The notes under the pieces are model-generated. The model ran no database searches. It was not told where the DNA came from and was given only the letters and a program-made list of their open reading frames with translations. A DNA stretch of 64,000 nucleotides from Actinophytocola sp050699935 (lineage in GTDB: Bacteria > Actinomycetota > Actinomycetes > Mycobacteriales > Pseudonocardiaceae). Position 1 is the first letter of the stretch, and each line of letters opens with the position of its first letter. The stretch spans positions 16,181-80,180 of the forward strand of contig NZ_JBOHGB010000014.1 in NCBI RefSeq assembly GCF_050699935.1, in the 5' to 3' direction. Made by a program: the position numbers and the translations under genes. Shown in pieces: positions 24,582-34,431 of this stretch.

Positions 24582-24986
24582 GTGCGCAGTGGTGAGGTGG
24601 CGGCCCAGGCCGGCGTGAACGTGCAGACCCTGCGGTACTACGAGCGGCGCGGTCTGGTGCCGGAACCGCCGCGAGCGCCGTCGGGCTATCGGGCCTATCC
24701 GACAGAAGTCGTCGCGACTATTCGCTTTGTCAAGCGCGCGCAGGACCTCGGGTTCACCCTCGACGAGATCACCGAGCTACTACACCTCGCCGACGGTGGA
24801 CCGGATGAGTGCGAACCGGCCCGGGCGGTCGCCGAAGCACGGATGTCCGACCTGGAGCGCAAGATCCGCGATCTGGAGCGGATGCACGACTCGCTGGCCG
24901 AGCTCCTCGCCACCTGTGACCGTCCGCGCGCAGATCGCCGCTGCCCGCTGCTGCGGGCGCTGCAGACCGACCGGGGAGAACTGTGA
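24582..24986 (+). CDS. merR: MerR-family Hg(II)-type regulator
   Basis: 134 aa, GTG start. HTH: MRSGEVAAQAGVNVQTLRYY, ERRGLVPEPPRAPSGYRAYP. It has the dimerisation helix and three Cys in MerR positions (DECEPAR, LLATCDRP, RRCPLL), which in mercury MerR bind Hg(II) across the dimer. It is followed with a 4-bp overlap by a MerB-type gene. Confidence 0.9.
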   Translation: MRSGEVAAQAGVNVQTLRYYERRGLVPEPPRAPSGYRAYPTEVVATIRFVKRAQDLGFTLDEITELLHLADGGPDECEPARAVAEARMSDLERKIRDLERMHDSLAELLATCDRPRADRRCPLLRALQTDRGEL

Positions 24987-25939
24987 TGAAGGTCGAGATT
25001 CTGCATGTGCCGGACTGCCCGAACGTGGCCGTGCTGGAGCAGCGGCTTCGCCGCGCCTATTCAGGCGAGGCGGACGCGCTCGACATGGTCCATCGCGTCG
25101 TGCCGGACCTCGAGACTGCCGTGGCGGTCGGGATGACGGGGTCACCCACGCTGCTGGTCGACGGCCTGGATCCGTTCGCCGATCACGGTCTCGAGCCGAG
25201 CGTGTCCTGCCGGCTGTATCCCGACGAGACCGGTCACATGGCCGGCACGCCGTCGGTGGACGCGCTCCGGCGCGTCCTCGGCGACGACTCCCGACACGAC
25301 GAAATCGATGACCAGTGCGGCAACTGCTGCGGATCGCCCACCGCAGGCGCAGCGTCCCTGCGCACCACGCGTCGGCGATCCGCGCCGGCCGACTCGGTGG
25401 AGCGGGCGACACATCGCGCCATCCTCCGTGCCTTCGCCGCCACCGGCCGGCCGCCGGAACTCACCAAACTGGATGCGCGGGTGCTGGGTCGGCTGCACGA
25501 CGCCGACGTCATCCGGCTCGGTCCCGACGGCCGGATCCGGGTGGCCTACCCGTTCTCCGCGGTACCCACCCGGCACCGCGTCCAGCTGCCGTCGGGTGTC
25601 GAGGTCCACGCGATGTGCGCGATCGACGCGCTCGGCCTGCCCGCCATGCTCGGCGTCGACGCGACCATCGCCACCACCGATCCGGTCACCGGCCAGTCGA
25701 TCACCGTCACCGTCGCCGCTCGACAGTCCACATGGGAACCACCGGGCGCAGTCGTGTTCGTCAGCGCGCAGGCCGGTGCCGGTCCGTCCGCAGACACCTG
25801 CTGCGCACAGCTCAACATGTTCACCAGCCTCGAGACAGCCGAACAATGGGCTCGAACCCACGGCGTTGCGGGTGAGATCCTCAACCAGGTCGACGCGGAA
25901 CAGTTAGGCCGTCAGAACTTCGGCGACCTGCTGACCTGA
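24983..25939 (+). CDS. merB: Thioredoxin-fold/MerB organomercurial lyase fusion
   Basis: 318 aa from GTG 24983 (ATG 24986 is equally possible). Residues 1-100 resemble a thioredoxin-like domain (ILHVPDCPNVAVLEQRLR, GSPTLLVDG). A Cys-rich linker (QCGNCCGSP) leads to a MerB catalytic domain (about 135-318). MerB residues are present: Cys212 and Asp215 in AMCAIDALGLPAML, and Cys273/274 in ADTCCAQLNMF, matching C96/D99/C159 spacing. It should protonolyse C-Hg bonds. No mercuric reductase (merA) is visible nearby. Confidence 0.88.
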   Translation: MMKVEILHVPDCPNVAVLEQRLRRAYSGEADALDMVHRVVPDLETAVAVGMTGSPTLLVDGLDPFADHGLEPSVSCRLYPDETGHMAGTPSVDALRRVLGDDSRHDEIDDQCGNCCGSPTAGAASLRTTRRRSAPADSVERATHRAILRAFAATGRPPELTKLDARVLGRLHDADVIRLGPDGRIRVAYPFSAVPTRHRVQLPSGVEVHAMCAIDALGLPAMLGVDATIATTDPVTGQSITVTVAARQSTWEPPGAVVFVSAQAGAGPSADTCCAQLNMFTSLETAEQWARTHGVAGEILNQVDAEQLGRQNFGDLLT

Positions 25940-25968
25940 CCGACCGTCGTGTGTGACAGGGAGGTCCC

Positions 25969-26786
25969 GTGAGCACTCAGACCGACCAATCGGCGTGGCG
26001 GGTTCTGCTCGGCAATGTGTCCCCCTTCCGTGCGGCGTTGATGCTGGGTGGGGTGTTGAGTCTGGCCACGGCGGCGACCGGGTTGGCGTTGCCGGTGATG
26101 GTGCGGGAGTTGATCGACGAGCTCGCCTCCGGCCGCGGGATCGTCGGGTTGCTCGTGCTGATGAGCGTGCTCGTGCTGGCCAACGCCGGGATCGGTGCGG
26201 TCGGCTCGTTCCTGCTGGAACGCACCGCCGAGTCGGTGGTGCTGGTGGCCCGCCGGCGGCTGGTGTCGCGGCTGCTGTGGCTGCGCATCCCGGCGCTGGA
26301 CGACACCGAGCCGGGCGATCTGATGTCGCGGGTCAGCGCGGACACCACGCTCCAGCGTGAGGTGAGCACCCAGTCGCTGGTTTCGGCGGTGACCTCGACG
26401 CTGACCCTCGTCGCCACGGTCACGTTGATGGCCCTGCTCGATCCGGTGTTGCTCGTGGTCACCCTGGTCGCGCTCGGCGCGGCCCAGGTCGTCATCGGTG
26501 TCGTGGTGCCGCGCATCTCCCGGGCGGCCAAACAGGCGCAGGAGGCGGTCGGCGTGATGAGCGCCGCGCTGGAGCGGGCGCTGGGGAACCTGCGCACGGG
26601 TCAAGGCCTCCGGCGCCGAGGAACGCGAACGCGACCGGCTGCACCACGCGGCGGCGGAGGCGCGGCGGTGTCCGCGCGGCGAAGTGGGGAGGCGGTCGCC
26701 GGTAACACCGGTGTCGCTGATAGGACTACCTTCGTTCATGGCGGGGACCTCCGGGGAACGCTTGCTTCGTTTGTCCTGCGAGGACT
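25969..26786 (+). pseudogene. MsbA-type ABC exporter, truncated by IS110
   Basis: The N-terminal ABC transmembrane domain reads well (GLALPVMVRELIDELASGR, LLERTAESVVLVARRRLVSR, EPGDLMSRVSADTTLQREV). An extra G near 26,600 shifts the frame: LRTVKASGAEERERDRL continues in frame 2. The coding sequence ends where an IS110-type element begins, so the nucleotide-binding domain is missing. Confidence 0.85.
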
Positions 26787-27980
26787 GTCATGAGACGGCT
26801 TCCCCTGGGGGCTTGGGCCGGAGGCTTGTCATCTCGGAAGGTGTCGTCCCGACGAGGACTGGTTTATCAGCACGATGCAACGCCTCCCGCTCCGGTTGTT
26901 TCGGACGAACACAGGAAGAGAACTGACACTTTGTTGGGAGTTGGTATTGACTGGGCGGAGTCGTTTCACGACGTCGCCTTGGGTCTGCCGGGAGACGGGA
27001 TAGTCCAGCAATTCCGTATCGATCACACCGCGGCTGGCGTCGAACGGCTGATCACCCGATGCCTGAAGTTGGAATCCGACCCAGCGGACGTGCGTGTCGT
27101 GCTCGAAACACGACATGGTGTCCTGGTCGAGGCTCTGGTGGACGCCGGATTCACGGTTTTGCCGGTCAACCCGGACCTGGTCGCTCGGCGTCGCGGCCCG
27201 GCGAAGAAGAAGGACGACGCCGAAGACGCCCGAATCTGTTGTTTGTTGGCGTTGGACCAGTTCCTGGAACTGCGGAAGCTGATCCCGCACGGCGACCTGG
27301 CCGGCGAGCTGCGCTCGATCGCCCGCGACGACGAACGCGCTGCCCGCGACCAATGGCGGCTGCTCAACCGGCTGCGCGCCGACCTGCTCGCGACCTTCCC
27401 GGCAGCGCTGGCCATCACCGGGGACGACCTGGGCAGCCCGGTCATGCTGAAACTGCTGGCCACCTGGCCCACTCACACCCAGCTCGCCGACGCCGACGCC
27501 GACGCCCTCGAATCCTTCGCCCGCACAGCCAAGCATGGCTGGCCGGCCCGGTTCGCCGCCCGCGACACCGACGCCCTGGCCGCCCCGCAGCTCCCGGTCC
27601 GGGACTACCTGATCCGCGCGAAAGCCACCACCATCGCGTTGACCGCCGGCACCGCACCCGTCACCCGACGATCCGGCCGCAACGAGCTCGTCATCGCCCG
27701 ACGCCTGGCCCACAACCGATACCTCGCCGCCGCCGTGCACCAATGGGCCTTCTGCACCCTTACCACCTCGATCTGGGCACGCGAGTTCTACGACACCAAA
27801 ATCAAAGCCGGAAAAGCACACCACAGCGCACTGCGCGCTCTGGCCAACCGATGGCTGGAATCCTGTGGCACTGCCTCACCAAGAACATCCACTACGACGA
27901 GACCATTCACATTCGCAACCGAACCCAGCCCTCTCAGGCAACTACCGCTGCCTGAGGTTGACAGAAGGTGTCTCATGACT
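26787..27980 (+). mobile_element. IS110-family element, defective
   Basis: A single IS110-type transposase gene lies between short imperfect inverted ends (tgtcatgagac near 26787 and gtctcatgac near 27969). IS110 elements generally lack long inverted repeats, so the boundaries are approximate. Confidence 0.65.
26931..27955 (+). pseudogene. IS110-family DEDD transposase, internally deleted
   Basis: The N-terminal RuvC-like DEDD domain is present: GVGIDWAESFHD, VVLETRHGVLVEAL, KKKDDAEDARICCLLA. After IRAKATTI the sequence jumps to AGTAPVTRRSGRN, so about 50-60 residues containing the usual PGIG-type segment are missing. Near 27,860 the frame shifts (RWLES to ILWHCLTKNIHYDET) before the stop. 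Start taken as TTG 26931 after AGGAAG. Not functional. Confidence 0.8.
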
Positions 27981-28102
27981 CGACCACCTCCGACACGTCC
28001 GGTCACTGGCGGTTCTGCCGCCAGCATCGATCCTCGAAGCCGACACGGCACGCACCGGCACCGGCATGTCGCGATATCGCAGCGAGAATTCTTGAGAACT
28101 CG

Positions 28103-28960
28103 TCACGTGCGTACGGCGGTCAGGAAGCCCCCGCTGGCCGCACCGGGGTCGGGTCGGCCGTAGGAGGCGTCAAGGGCCGCGCGATCGTGGATGCGCACGT
28201 GCCAACCGTGATCGGCCAGCCAACCCGGCGCGTCGGGACCGAGCCCGCCCTGCCACAACGCGGTGTACTCGGACATCGCCGGCACCGTGCGCGCCCGCGC
28301 CAGCAGCGAGTCGGTCGCCATCCCGCCGTGTTCGAACGCCAGATGGCTGCCGGGAGCGGACAGTTCGCCGACCGTTGTGAGCATCCCTGCGGTCTCGTCG
28401 GCCGACAGGTAGATCAGCAGCCCCTCGGCCAGCCACGCGGTCAGCACCGTCTCCTGGAAGCCGGCCGCGACCAGCGTGGGCGACCAAGTGCCACGCAGGT
28501 CTGCCGGCACGATCACGCGCTCACACCGAGGACGGGCCGCCTGGTCTGCCAGCACCCGCTGCTTGAAGTTCAGCACGTCGGGCAGATCGACCTCGAACAG
28601 CCGCACCTCATCCGGCCAGGCCAGCCGGAACGCCCTGGTGTCCAGCCCCGCTGCCAGCAATACCACCTGCTCGCACCCAGCGGCCGTCGCAGCGAGCAGG
28701 TAGTCGTCGAAGAACCGCGTACGCAGCACACCGTGGGCGTAGAACACCGCGCCCAGCGATGCCATCGGCCCCCATACCGCCAGGTCACGCTCCGACACTG
28801 GCTCGTCCGGCAGGACGCCCGGTGCCGCGTCCAGGAACGCCTGGGCGTACGGATCGTCGAACAGCCGGTCTGGTCGGCGGCTCTCTCCTGCCCGGACCGC
28901 CGCCACTCCCAACGCGGTCTTGCCCACACCACCCAGCGGTCCCCCCTGGTCCGCCGCCAT
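28103..28960 (-). CDS. SAM-dependent methyltransferase (LCM/TIGR00027-like)
   Basis: 285 aa from ATG 28960; GTG codons at 28966/28969 are alternatives, with GAGGG just upstream. Motifs: FDDPYAQAFLDA, RTRFFDDYLLAATAAGCEQV, VLLAAGLDTRAFRL, EVDLPDVLNFK, AEGLLIYLS. This is the SAM methyltransferase family common in actinobacteria, usually O-methylating small acids or polyketides. It is divergent from a MarR gene with a shared operator. Confidence 0.85.
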   Translation of the reverse strand: MAADQGGPLGGVGKTALGVAAVRAGESRRPDRLFDDPYAQAFLDAAPGVLPDEPVSERDLAVWGPMASLGAVFYAHGVLRTRFFDDYLLAATAAGCEQVVLLAAGLDTRAFRLAWPDEVRLFEVDLPDVLNFKQRVLADQAARPRCERVIVPADLRGTWSPTLVAAGFQETVLTAWLAEGLLIYLSADETAGMLTTVGELSAPGSHLAFEHGGMATDSLLARARTVPAMSEYTALWQGGLGPDAPGWLADHGWHVRIHDRAALDASYGRPDPGAASGGFLTAVRT

Positions 28961-29003
28961 GATCACCACTCCCTCTCGCGAACCGCACCATCTTCATCGT
29001 TAA

Positions 29004-29041
29004 CGATACATCTTCAGAGATGTTTCGTCAGCGATGTATCG
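29004..29041. promoter_or_regulatory. MarR operator region
   Basis: CGATACATC (29004-29012) is followed 6 bp later by the near-inverted GATGTTTCG and then by the exact inverted GATGTATCG (29033-29041). The sites sit between the divergent methyltransferase and MarR genes and overlap a potential ATG at 29034. Confidence 0.65.
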
Positions 29042-29048
29042 TGGGGAC

Positions 29049-29474
29049 GTGGATGGCGGACAACTACACCGACTGGGCCGACGACTGATCGAACTCTCGC
29101 GTCAGGCGACCGGCGAACCCGGTGACCTCGCACTCACCCCCGGAGAAGCAGCCGTCCTGGAAGACGTGCTCACCCACCCAGACAGCTCGGTCAGCGAGAC
29201 CGCCAAGCGCACCGGCTTCGTACAAAGCCACGTGTCCGCCTCGGTTGCCCGCCTGACCGAGCGCGGCGTACTCACCACCGGGCCTGACCCGACCGACGGC
29301 CGTCGCACCCGGGTCCGGGCCACCGAACAGACCCGGAACGCGATCAGCCGACGGGCCGCCCGCCGCATCGACGACACTCTCGCCGACGCGGTTACCGACC
29401 CCGCCACCACGCAACGGGTGACCGCCCTACTGGACGAACTAGCCAAACTCCTCCTGCCACAACGTCCCCAATAA
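29049..29474 (+). CDS. MarR-family regulator
   Basis: 141 aa from GTG 29049. An ATG at 29034 lies inside the operator repeat, so the GTG is preferred, though not certain. Winged helix: LTPGEAAVLEDVL, SSVSETAKRTGFVQSHVSAS, VARLTERGVLTTGPDPTDGR. It is probably autoregulatory and controls the divergent methyltransferase. Confidence 0.82.
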   Translation: MDGGQLHRLGRRLIELSRQATGEPGDLALTPGEAAVLEDVLTHPDSSVSETAKRTGFVQSHVSASVARLTERGVLTTGPDPTDGRRTRVRATEQTRNAISRRAARRIDDTLADAVTDPATTQRVTALLDELAKLLLPQRPQ

Positions 29475-29584
29475 CCGACGGCAGGAATCTCATCTACAAG
29501 GCACACATGCCAAACAGATGCCAAGATCACTGAGAATGTGCCACGCAGGATGAGAACCTACACGCCGGGCTCCCGTTCTTCGCC

Positions 29585-30730
29585 CCGGAAACGTAACCAC
29601 CGACCACGGATCGGTGTACCGCAACCATCATCTGGTCGAAGTGCAGCGCGTGCTCGGCGCAAACATCCTGCCCGCCCGGGTGCTGCGCCCGACCGATAAG
29701 CAGGCGGTCGAGCGCGCGTTCGGCGTGATCCGCAGCCTGCTGTTCGAGCACCTGCCTGGCTATACCGGCGTCGACCGCGGCACCGACCCGGAGGCCGACG
29801 CGGTCCTCACGGTCGACGCGATGGAACAGCTCGTCGCGACATGGATCGTCGGAGTTTGGCAAAATCGCCGCCTCGGCGAGCACGCCCCAGCCTGGGACCC
29901 CGGTGGCGAGCATTCCCCGAATACGCTGCTCGCCGCGGCGATGAACCAAGGCGGGTTCGCCATGGAGATCCCGGATCCGCAGCTGTACTACCAGCTGCTG
30001 CCCGCCCACCACGTCGCCATCCACCTCGACCGCGGCGTGAAGATCCGTGGCCTGTGGTACGACGGGCCGGCCCTCCATCCCTACCGCAACACGCCCTCGA
30101 CCCGCAGCGGACGACACAAAGGAAGGTGGGTGATCCGCCGCGACCCGCGCGACGTCCGGACCGTGTACTTCCAGGACCCCAACACCCACGCCTGGCACAC
30201 CCTGCGCTGGCGCGGGCTCCCACCTGAGGACGATGTCCCCGCGTTCAGCGACAGCCGCGCCCGCGAGCTGCTCGCCACCGCGCGCACGGCCGGCCTCAAA
30301 CCCCGCACCGACGCCGAACTCCTCCCCGACACTGCTTGAGCTGCTCGGCGCGCACGTCCGGTCGAATCATGGCCGAGCCTCGCCAAAAGCCGACGCGCCG
30401 AACTCTCCCGCGACGACGCCCGAGGCAAAGCCGCCACGGCAGACCAGGACAGCGCGCGGCCGCTGCGCGCGGCGCCAGAGTCCAAGCCCACCCGCCGACG
30501 CGGCCGGCCGGCCGGCGCCGCGACAGGCACCGGAGCCGACCTGGCCGCAGCACTCCCAAACCGTTGAGTCCTCCGTCGACTTCGCGCGCCGCCGACGACA
30601 AGAAGACGTACTCGACGAGACGCCGCCTGCCCGGCCGGCCCGGCTCGGTGATTCCTTCCGCCACCGCAACCTATTCCTGCTCTCCTGCGAGGACACCGAC
30701 CCCGCCACCGACGTGAAAGGCACCTCGTGA
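29585..30730 (+). pseudogene. tniA: tniA/tnsB-like transposase, 5'-truncated and frameshifted
   Basis: It begins at the second catalytic Asp region (TTDHGSVYRNHHLVEVQ). It continues through the rest of a TniA-type DDE core (KQAVERAFGVIRSLLFEHLP) and a Mu-transposase C-terminal beta barrel (AHHVAIHLDRGVKIRGLWYD, VYFQDPNTHAWH) to a stop at 30339. The C-terminal tail continues in other frames (LLELLGAHVRSNH; RRRQEDVLDE) to a TGA at 30730, which overlaps the tniB start. Roughly the first half of the protein is gone. Confidence 0.82.
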
Positions 30731-31958
30731 GCCAGCCCGCCCCGGTCGCCCTGCCAACAACGATTCCTGATCGGGAAACCGTCGAGGGCTGGACACATTG
30801 GCGGCTGAGCCGGCACGCGTTCATCCCGGCGCCCCGGATCGACTTGGCCGCCTACCGTGCGTTGAGACCGCGGCGACGGCAGTTGCACGATCCGCATCGC
30901 GCGGCCACGCACGCGAACCTGCCGATGCAGGAAACCCCCATGTCCCGCGCGATGGGGCGGATCATACGGTCGCGCCTGCAGACCAACGCGCTCAAGCAGA
31001 AACCGACCCCGCGCCGGGCTGATGATCACCGTCGGCGGATACCCGGGCAAAACCGAGACCGCCTGCGAGATTGCCGCCGCATTCGAGGACGCCTGGCTCG
31101 ACATGCACGCCCAGCTCAACCCGACCGCCGTCTCCGGCACTCGGGACCTCCACGCGCCGGTCGCCTACGTCCAGACCCCGGTCACCGCGAAGCCGAAGAG
31201 CACCTGCCAGGCGATCCTCGACTTCTTCGGCGCCCGGAACAAGAACATGACGCTGCCCGAGCTAACCGGTGCGGTCCGCAGCTCCCTGCGTGATCACGGC
31301 AACCGCGTACTGCTGCTGGACGACATCACTCGTCTGAAGATGCACCGCGTCGACGACCAGGACACCCTCGACCTGATGCGCGCCTTCATGAGCATGCACA
31401 CCACCCTCGTGCTCATCGGCGTCAACATTCCCGGTTCCGGTCTCCTGCGCGAAGGCCGCCACGATCCCCGCACCGGCCAGTGGGTATTCCCGCCGTCGCA
31501 CGGGCGCTACGGCGATGATCCCTCCACCCAGACCGAACGCCGCTTCGACCTGGTCCACCTGGAACCGTTCACCTACGACACCCCCGCGGGCATCTCCGCC
31601 TGGACCACGCACCTGGCCGGTCTACAGCAAGAACTTCGCCTTTTCCGCGCGGCGCCGGACATGCTCACCGCCGGCACCATGCCCCGAATACCTGTTCCGC
31701 CGCACCAACGGCGTCGTCGGCCTGCTCGAACGACTCATCGAGGAAGGCTGCACCGAAGCAATCGACACCGGCACCGAGCAGCTGACCGAAACCCTGCTCG
31801 ACACCATCCTGATCAACCTCGGCAAACGACCCCACCCGCGATCCCAGCTGCGGCGAAATCCCCGATGTCCCACCACCGACCCGACGCCGCGCCCGCAACC
31901 CACGCAACACTGTCTTCGACGACACCGGCCCCCCACAGGCACGGCTGGCGCCCGGTGA
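30727..31958 (+). pseudogene. tniB: tniB-like AAA+ ATPase, two frameshifts
   Basis: A GTG overlaps the tniA stop (GTGA). The first frame gives TWTHWRL-type and HAFIPAPRIDLAAYRALRP sequence. The second (from about 31,018) holds the P-loop GGYPGKTETA and Walker B RVLLLDDITRLK. The third (from about 31,650) holds EYLFRRTNGVVGLLERLI. The protein family is the target-selecting ATPase of Tn5053/Tn7-like transposons. Three frames mean no intact product. Confidence 0.82.
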
Positions 31959-32520
31959 CGCGACCACTGCCGCGCAGCCTCGACCCGCTCCCCGACGAAT
32001 CACTTGTCGGGTTCGTGCTGCGCCTGTGCCACCGCTCAAGATCCCACCCAACCAGCTGGCCCGGCTCACCGGTCTCGGCCCAGCAGTGCAGCGCCGCCAC
32101 CAACTCCGGATCGCTCCCGCCCAGGCCGCCCCCGTCGCCCACGCGCTGCGCCTCACCATCGAGGAGGTCAGCCGACTCTGCCTCGACGGGCTGCGCGACC
32201 GCTACCCACCGCTAGAACTGGACGACACCGACGCCAGCTACATCCGCCGCTCCAAACATCTGCCCGCCACCCACGGATGGCTACGGGGCAACGCCACCAG
32301 CTACTGCCCAGACTGCCTCGCAGGCGACGACAGTCCCATCCAACAAGCCCACGGCGGCCCCTCGCGCCGGCTATGGCGCCTGCCTGTGACCTTCGCCTGC
32401 GTCACCCACCAACGCCTGCTCCACGCCCGTAACCGGCGGCCCCTGTCGCTCGACGACCATCGCTGCGTCGGAAGTGTTGTTCCCCGTGTCGTGGCGAACT
32501 GCTGCGCGGTTTCTCGTTGA
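31955..32520 (+). pseudogene. tniQ: tniQ-like target-site protein, frameshifted and truncated
   Basis: A GTG overlaps the tniB stop (GTGA). TRPLPRSLDPLPDESLVGFV starts a typical TniQ N-terminus. After about 25 residues the frame changes (PPNQLARLTGLGP) and runs through a zinc-finger segment YCPDCLAGD...FACVTHQRLL. The frame ends early at 32520, without the rest of the TniQ C-terminus. Confidence 0.78.
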
Positions 32521-32559
32521 CCACCACGGCGTTCCCGCGGGGGAAGTCGCTGGACCCGT

Positions 32560-32592
32560 CCGGCTGACTGTCCACGAGTGACTGTCAGCCGG
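32560..32592. terminator. Hairpin between convergent units
   Basis: CCGGCTGAC and GTCAGCCGG form a perfect 9-bp stem with a 15-nt loop. It lies downstream of tniQ and of the convergent DUF4389 gene and could end transcription from either side. No U-run. Confidence 0.4.
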
Positions 32593-32656
32593 GTGTAGCG
32601 GCTCGTTGTCTCATCCCGCACGAGCCGGTTGCGAGCATCTCAACCACGGCCAGTAA

Positions 32657-33256
32657 TCATCCGGCGTGCAGGGTGAAGGGCGGGTACTGGTCGGTGAGCA
32701 GACCGACGTAGGCCTGCACGCGCAGGTTGTAGCGATAGACGCCAACCAGGAAGTCGCGAAGTCCCTGTGGGTATTCACCGGTGATCAGCACGGCGAAGAA
32801 CCCGACGATCACGACAGCTATCGCCGCGATGGCCAAGGTCAGCAGCACGAAGTAGTGCGGGACGGCGAGCAGCCATTTGACCAGCGGCTGCCATCGTGAC
32901 ATCTGCCCGGGATAGGTGAAGGTGACGAGGGTGTGCGGGTCGGCGCCGTCGTCGTCGGCGGTGGGCTGGAAGTCGAAGGGTGGGTACTCCTTGCGCAGGA
33001 ACAGTGCATAGCTCGTTGCGCGCCATTCATAGCGGAAGGTCATGGCGATCGCGTCGAACAGTGGGCGGGGGATGCGTCGGGTGAACAGCACCGTGAACAG
33101 CGCGATCAGCGTCAGCACACCGCGCAGCATGCTCAGCGCATTGGCGATGAGCAGTTGGGGAATCGCGAGGAGCCATTGCACGAGCGGTCGCCAGCGGGCG
33201 ATCTGCCGCGAGCCGCGGAAGTCGAGTTGGGTGGGATAGGGGGTGGCCAGTGTCAT
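32657..33256 (-). CDS. DUF4389-domain membrane protein
   Basis: 199 aa from ATG 33256, with GGAGGG 5 nt upstream; an in-frame TTG at 33268 is rejected. Two copies of a DUF4389 unit are visible: RWRPLVQWLLAIPQLLIANA... and RWQPLVKWLLAVPHYFVLLT..., each followed by hydrophobic segments and a YRYNLRV/YEWRATSY strand ending in EYPPF/QYPPF. Inner-membrane location. The biochemical function of the family is unknown. Confidence 0.85.
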   Translation of the reverse strand: MTLATPYPTQLDFRGSRQIARWRPLVQWLLAIPQLLIANALSMLRGVLTLIALFTVLFTRRIPRPLFDAIAMTFRYEWRATSYALFLRKEYPPFDFQPTADDDGADPHTLVTFTYPGQMSRWQPLVKWLLAVPHYFVLLTLAIAAIAVVIVGFFAVLITGEYPQGLRDFLVGVYRYNLRVQAYVGLLTDQYPPFTLHAG

Positions 33257-33304
33257 GGTGCCCTCCAAAGGGGCGACGATTCACGAATCGTGGTGGGCCA
33301 GCCG

Positions 33305-34345
33305 TCAGATGGTGATGACGAGCTTTCCGCGGGCGTTGCCCTCAACCATGTGCTGGATGGCTGTCGGGGTCTCGGCCAGCGGGTAGGTGCGTTCGATGGC
33401 AGGGGTGACCTTGCCGGACTCGATGAGCTCGGTGAGCGCGACGAGGTCCTTCGCGTTCTCCGAGTTGGTGAGTGCAGTCAGCTTCTGGCCGACGAACAGG
33501 GACAGCAGCGGCGCCCGCAGCGAACGGTCGAAGCCGCCGAGCCAGCGTCCGCCTGTCTCCGAGCCGACGATGACCAGCGTCCCGGCCGGGGCGAGTGCCC
33601 GCCGCAGATGGGTCAGTGAGCGGTGTCCGCCGATGTCGAGGATGACGTCGTAGCGCCCACCGGAGGTGATGTCGTCGCGGGTGTAGTCGATGACGTGGTC
33701 GGCGCCGAGGGAGCGGACCAGGTCCACCTTCGCGGTGCTGCACACCCCGGTCACCTCCGCGCCGAAGGCCTTGGCGATCTGTACGGCGAACGTGCCGACG
33801 CCGCCCGACGCCCCGATGATCAGCACCGACTGCCTGGACCGCACCCGGCCGCCGTCGCGAACGGCCTGCAGGGCGGTGAGCGCCGAGACGGGCGCGGCGG
33901 CGGCCTGCTCGAAGGTCAGGTTCGTCGGCTTGGGTGCGAGCTTGTCCGCCCGGGCGCGGCAGAACTCGGCGAAGCCACCCTCCCCGATGCCGTACACCTC
34001 CTCGCCCGGCGCCGGCGTGGTGACGTCCTTGCCGACCGCCTCGACGACCCCGGCGACCTCCCGGCCCCGGGCACGGTCCTTGGGCACGCGGAATCCGTAG
34101 CCCATGACACGGATCGGGTAGGGCAGCCCGGTCATGATGTGCCAGACACCCCGATCCACGCCGGCCGCGTGCACCCGCACCAGCACCTCGTCGTCGGCGA
34201 TCTGGGGCCGCGCGACCTGCTCGAGCCGCAGCACATCCTGGGCCTCGCCATACTCGTCCTGAACGATCGCTCGCATGGTCTCGGCTTCCACCTCGGTCGT
34301 CGCCTGTCTCTCGTGCGCCGGCCGGTCGCGCTGCTCGGTTCCCAT
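33305..34345 (-). CDS. NADP-dependent MDR oxidoreductase (quinone reductase-like)
   Basis: 346 aa from ATG 34345. Medium-chain reductase fold: MRAIVQDEYGEAQDVLRLEQ, GREVAGVVEAVG, cofactor loop LIIGASGGVGTFAVQIAKAFGA and VIDYT. It lacks the structural-zinc Cys set of true alcohol dehydrogenases. Divergent from a TetR gene, which likely controls it through paired operators. Confidence 0.88.
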   Translation of the reverse strand: MGTEQRDRPAHERQATTEVEAETMRAIVQDEYGEAQDVLRLEQVARPQIADDEVLVRVHAAGVDRGVWHIMTGLPYPIRVMGYGFRVPKDRARGREVAGVVEAVGKDVTTPAPGEEVYGIGEGGFAEFCRARADKLAPKPTNLTFEQAAAAPVSALTALQAVRDGGRVRSRQSVLIIGASGGVGTFAVQIAKAFGAEVTGVCSTAKVDLVRSLGADHVIDYTRDDITSGGRYDVILDIGGHRSLTHLRRALAPAGTLVIVGSETGGRWLGGFDRSLRAPLLSLFVGQKLTALTNSENAKDLVALTELIESGKVTPAIERTYPLAETPTAIQHMVEGNARGKLVITI

Positions 34346-34367
34346 GCTCGCCCCATACGCTATATGT

Positions 34368-34411
34368 TTACAATGTAAGTTTCTGATGCAAGTTGTACGC
34401 TTACGGTGTAA
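34368..34411. promoter_or_regulatory. Paired TetR operators
   Basis: Two boxes of the form TTAC-N3-GTAA, at 34368-34378 (TTACAATGTAA) and 34401-34411 (TTACGGTGTAA), are centred 33 bp (about three helical turns) apart between the divergent oxidoreductase and TetR genes. Confidence 0.75.
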
Positions 34412-34431
34412 GTAAGTCAAGGAGGGTGCCG

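Noticed and set aside
26787..27980. IS110 element as a functional transposon
   Set aside because: The transposase lacks an internal block of about 50-60 residues and has a frameshift near its end.
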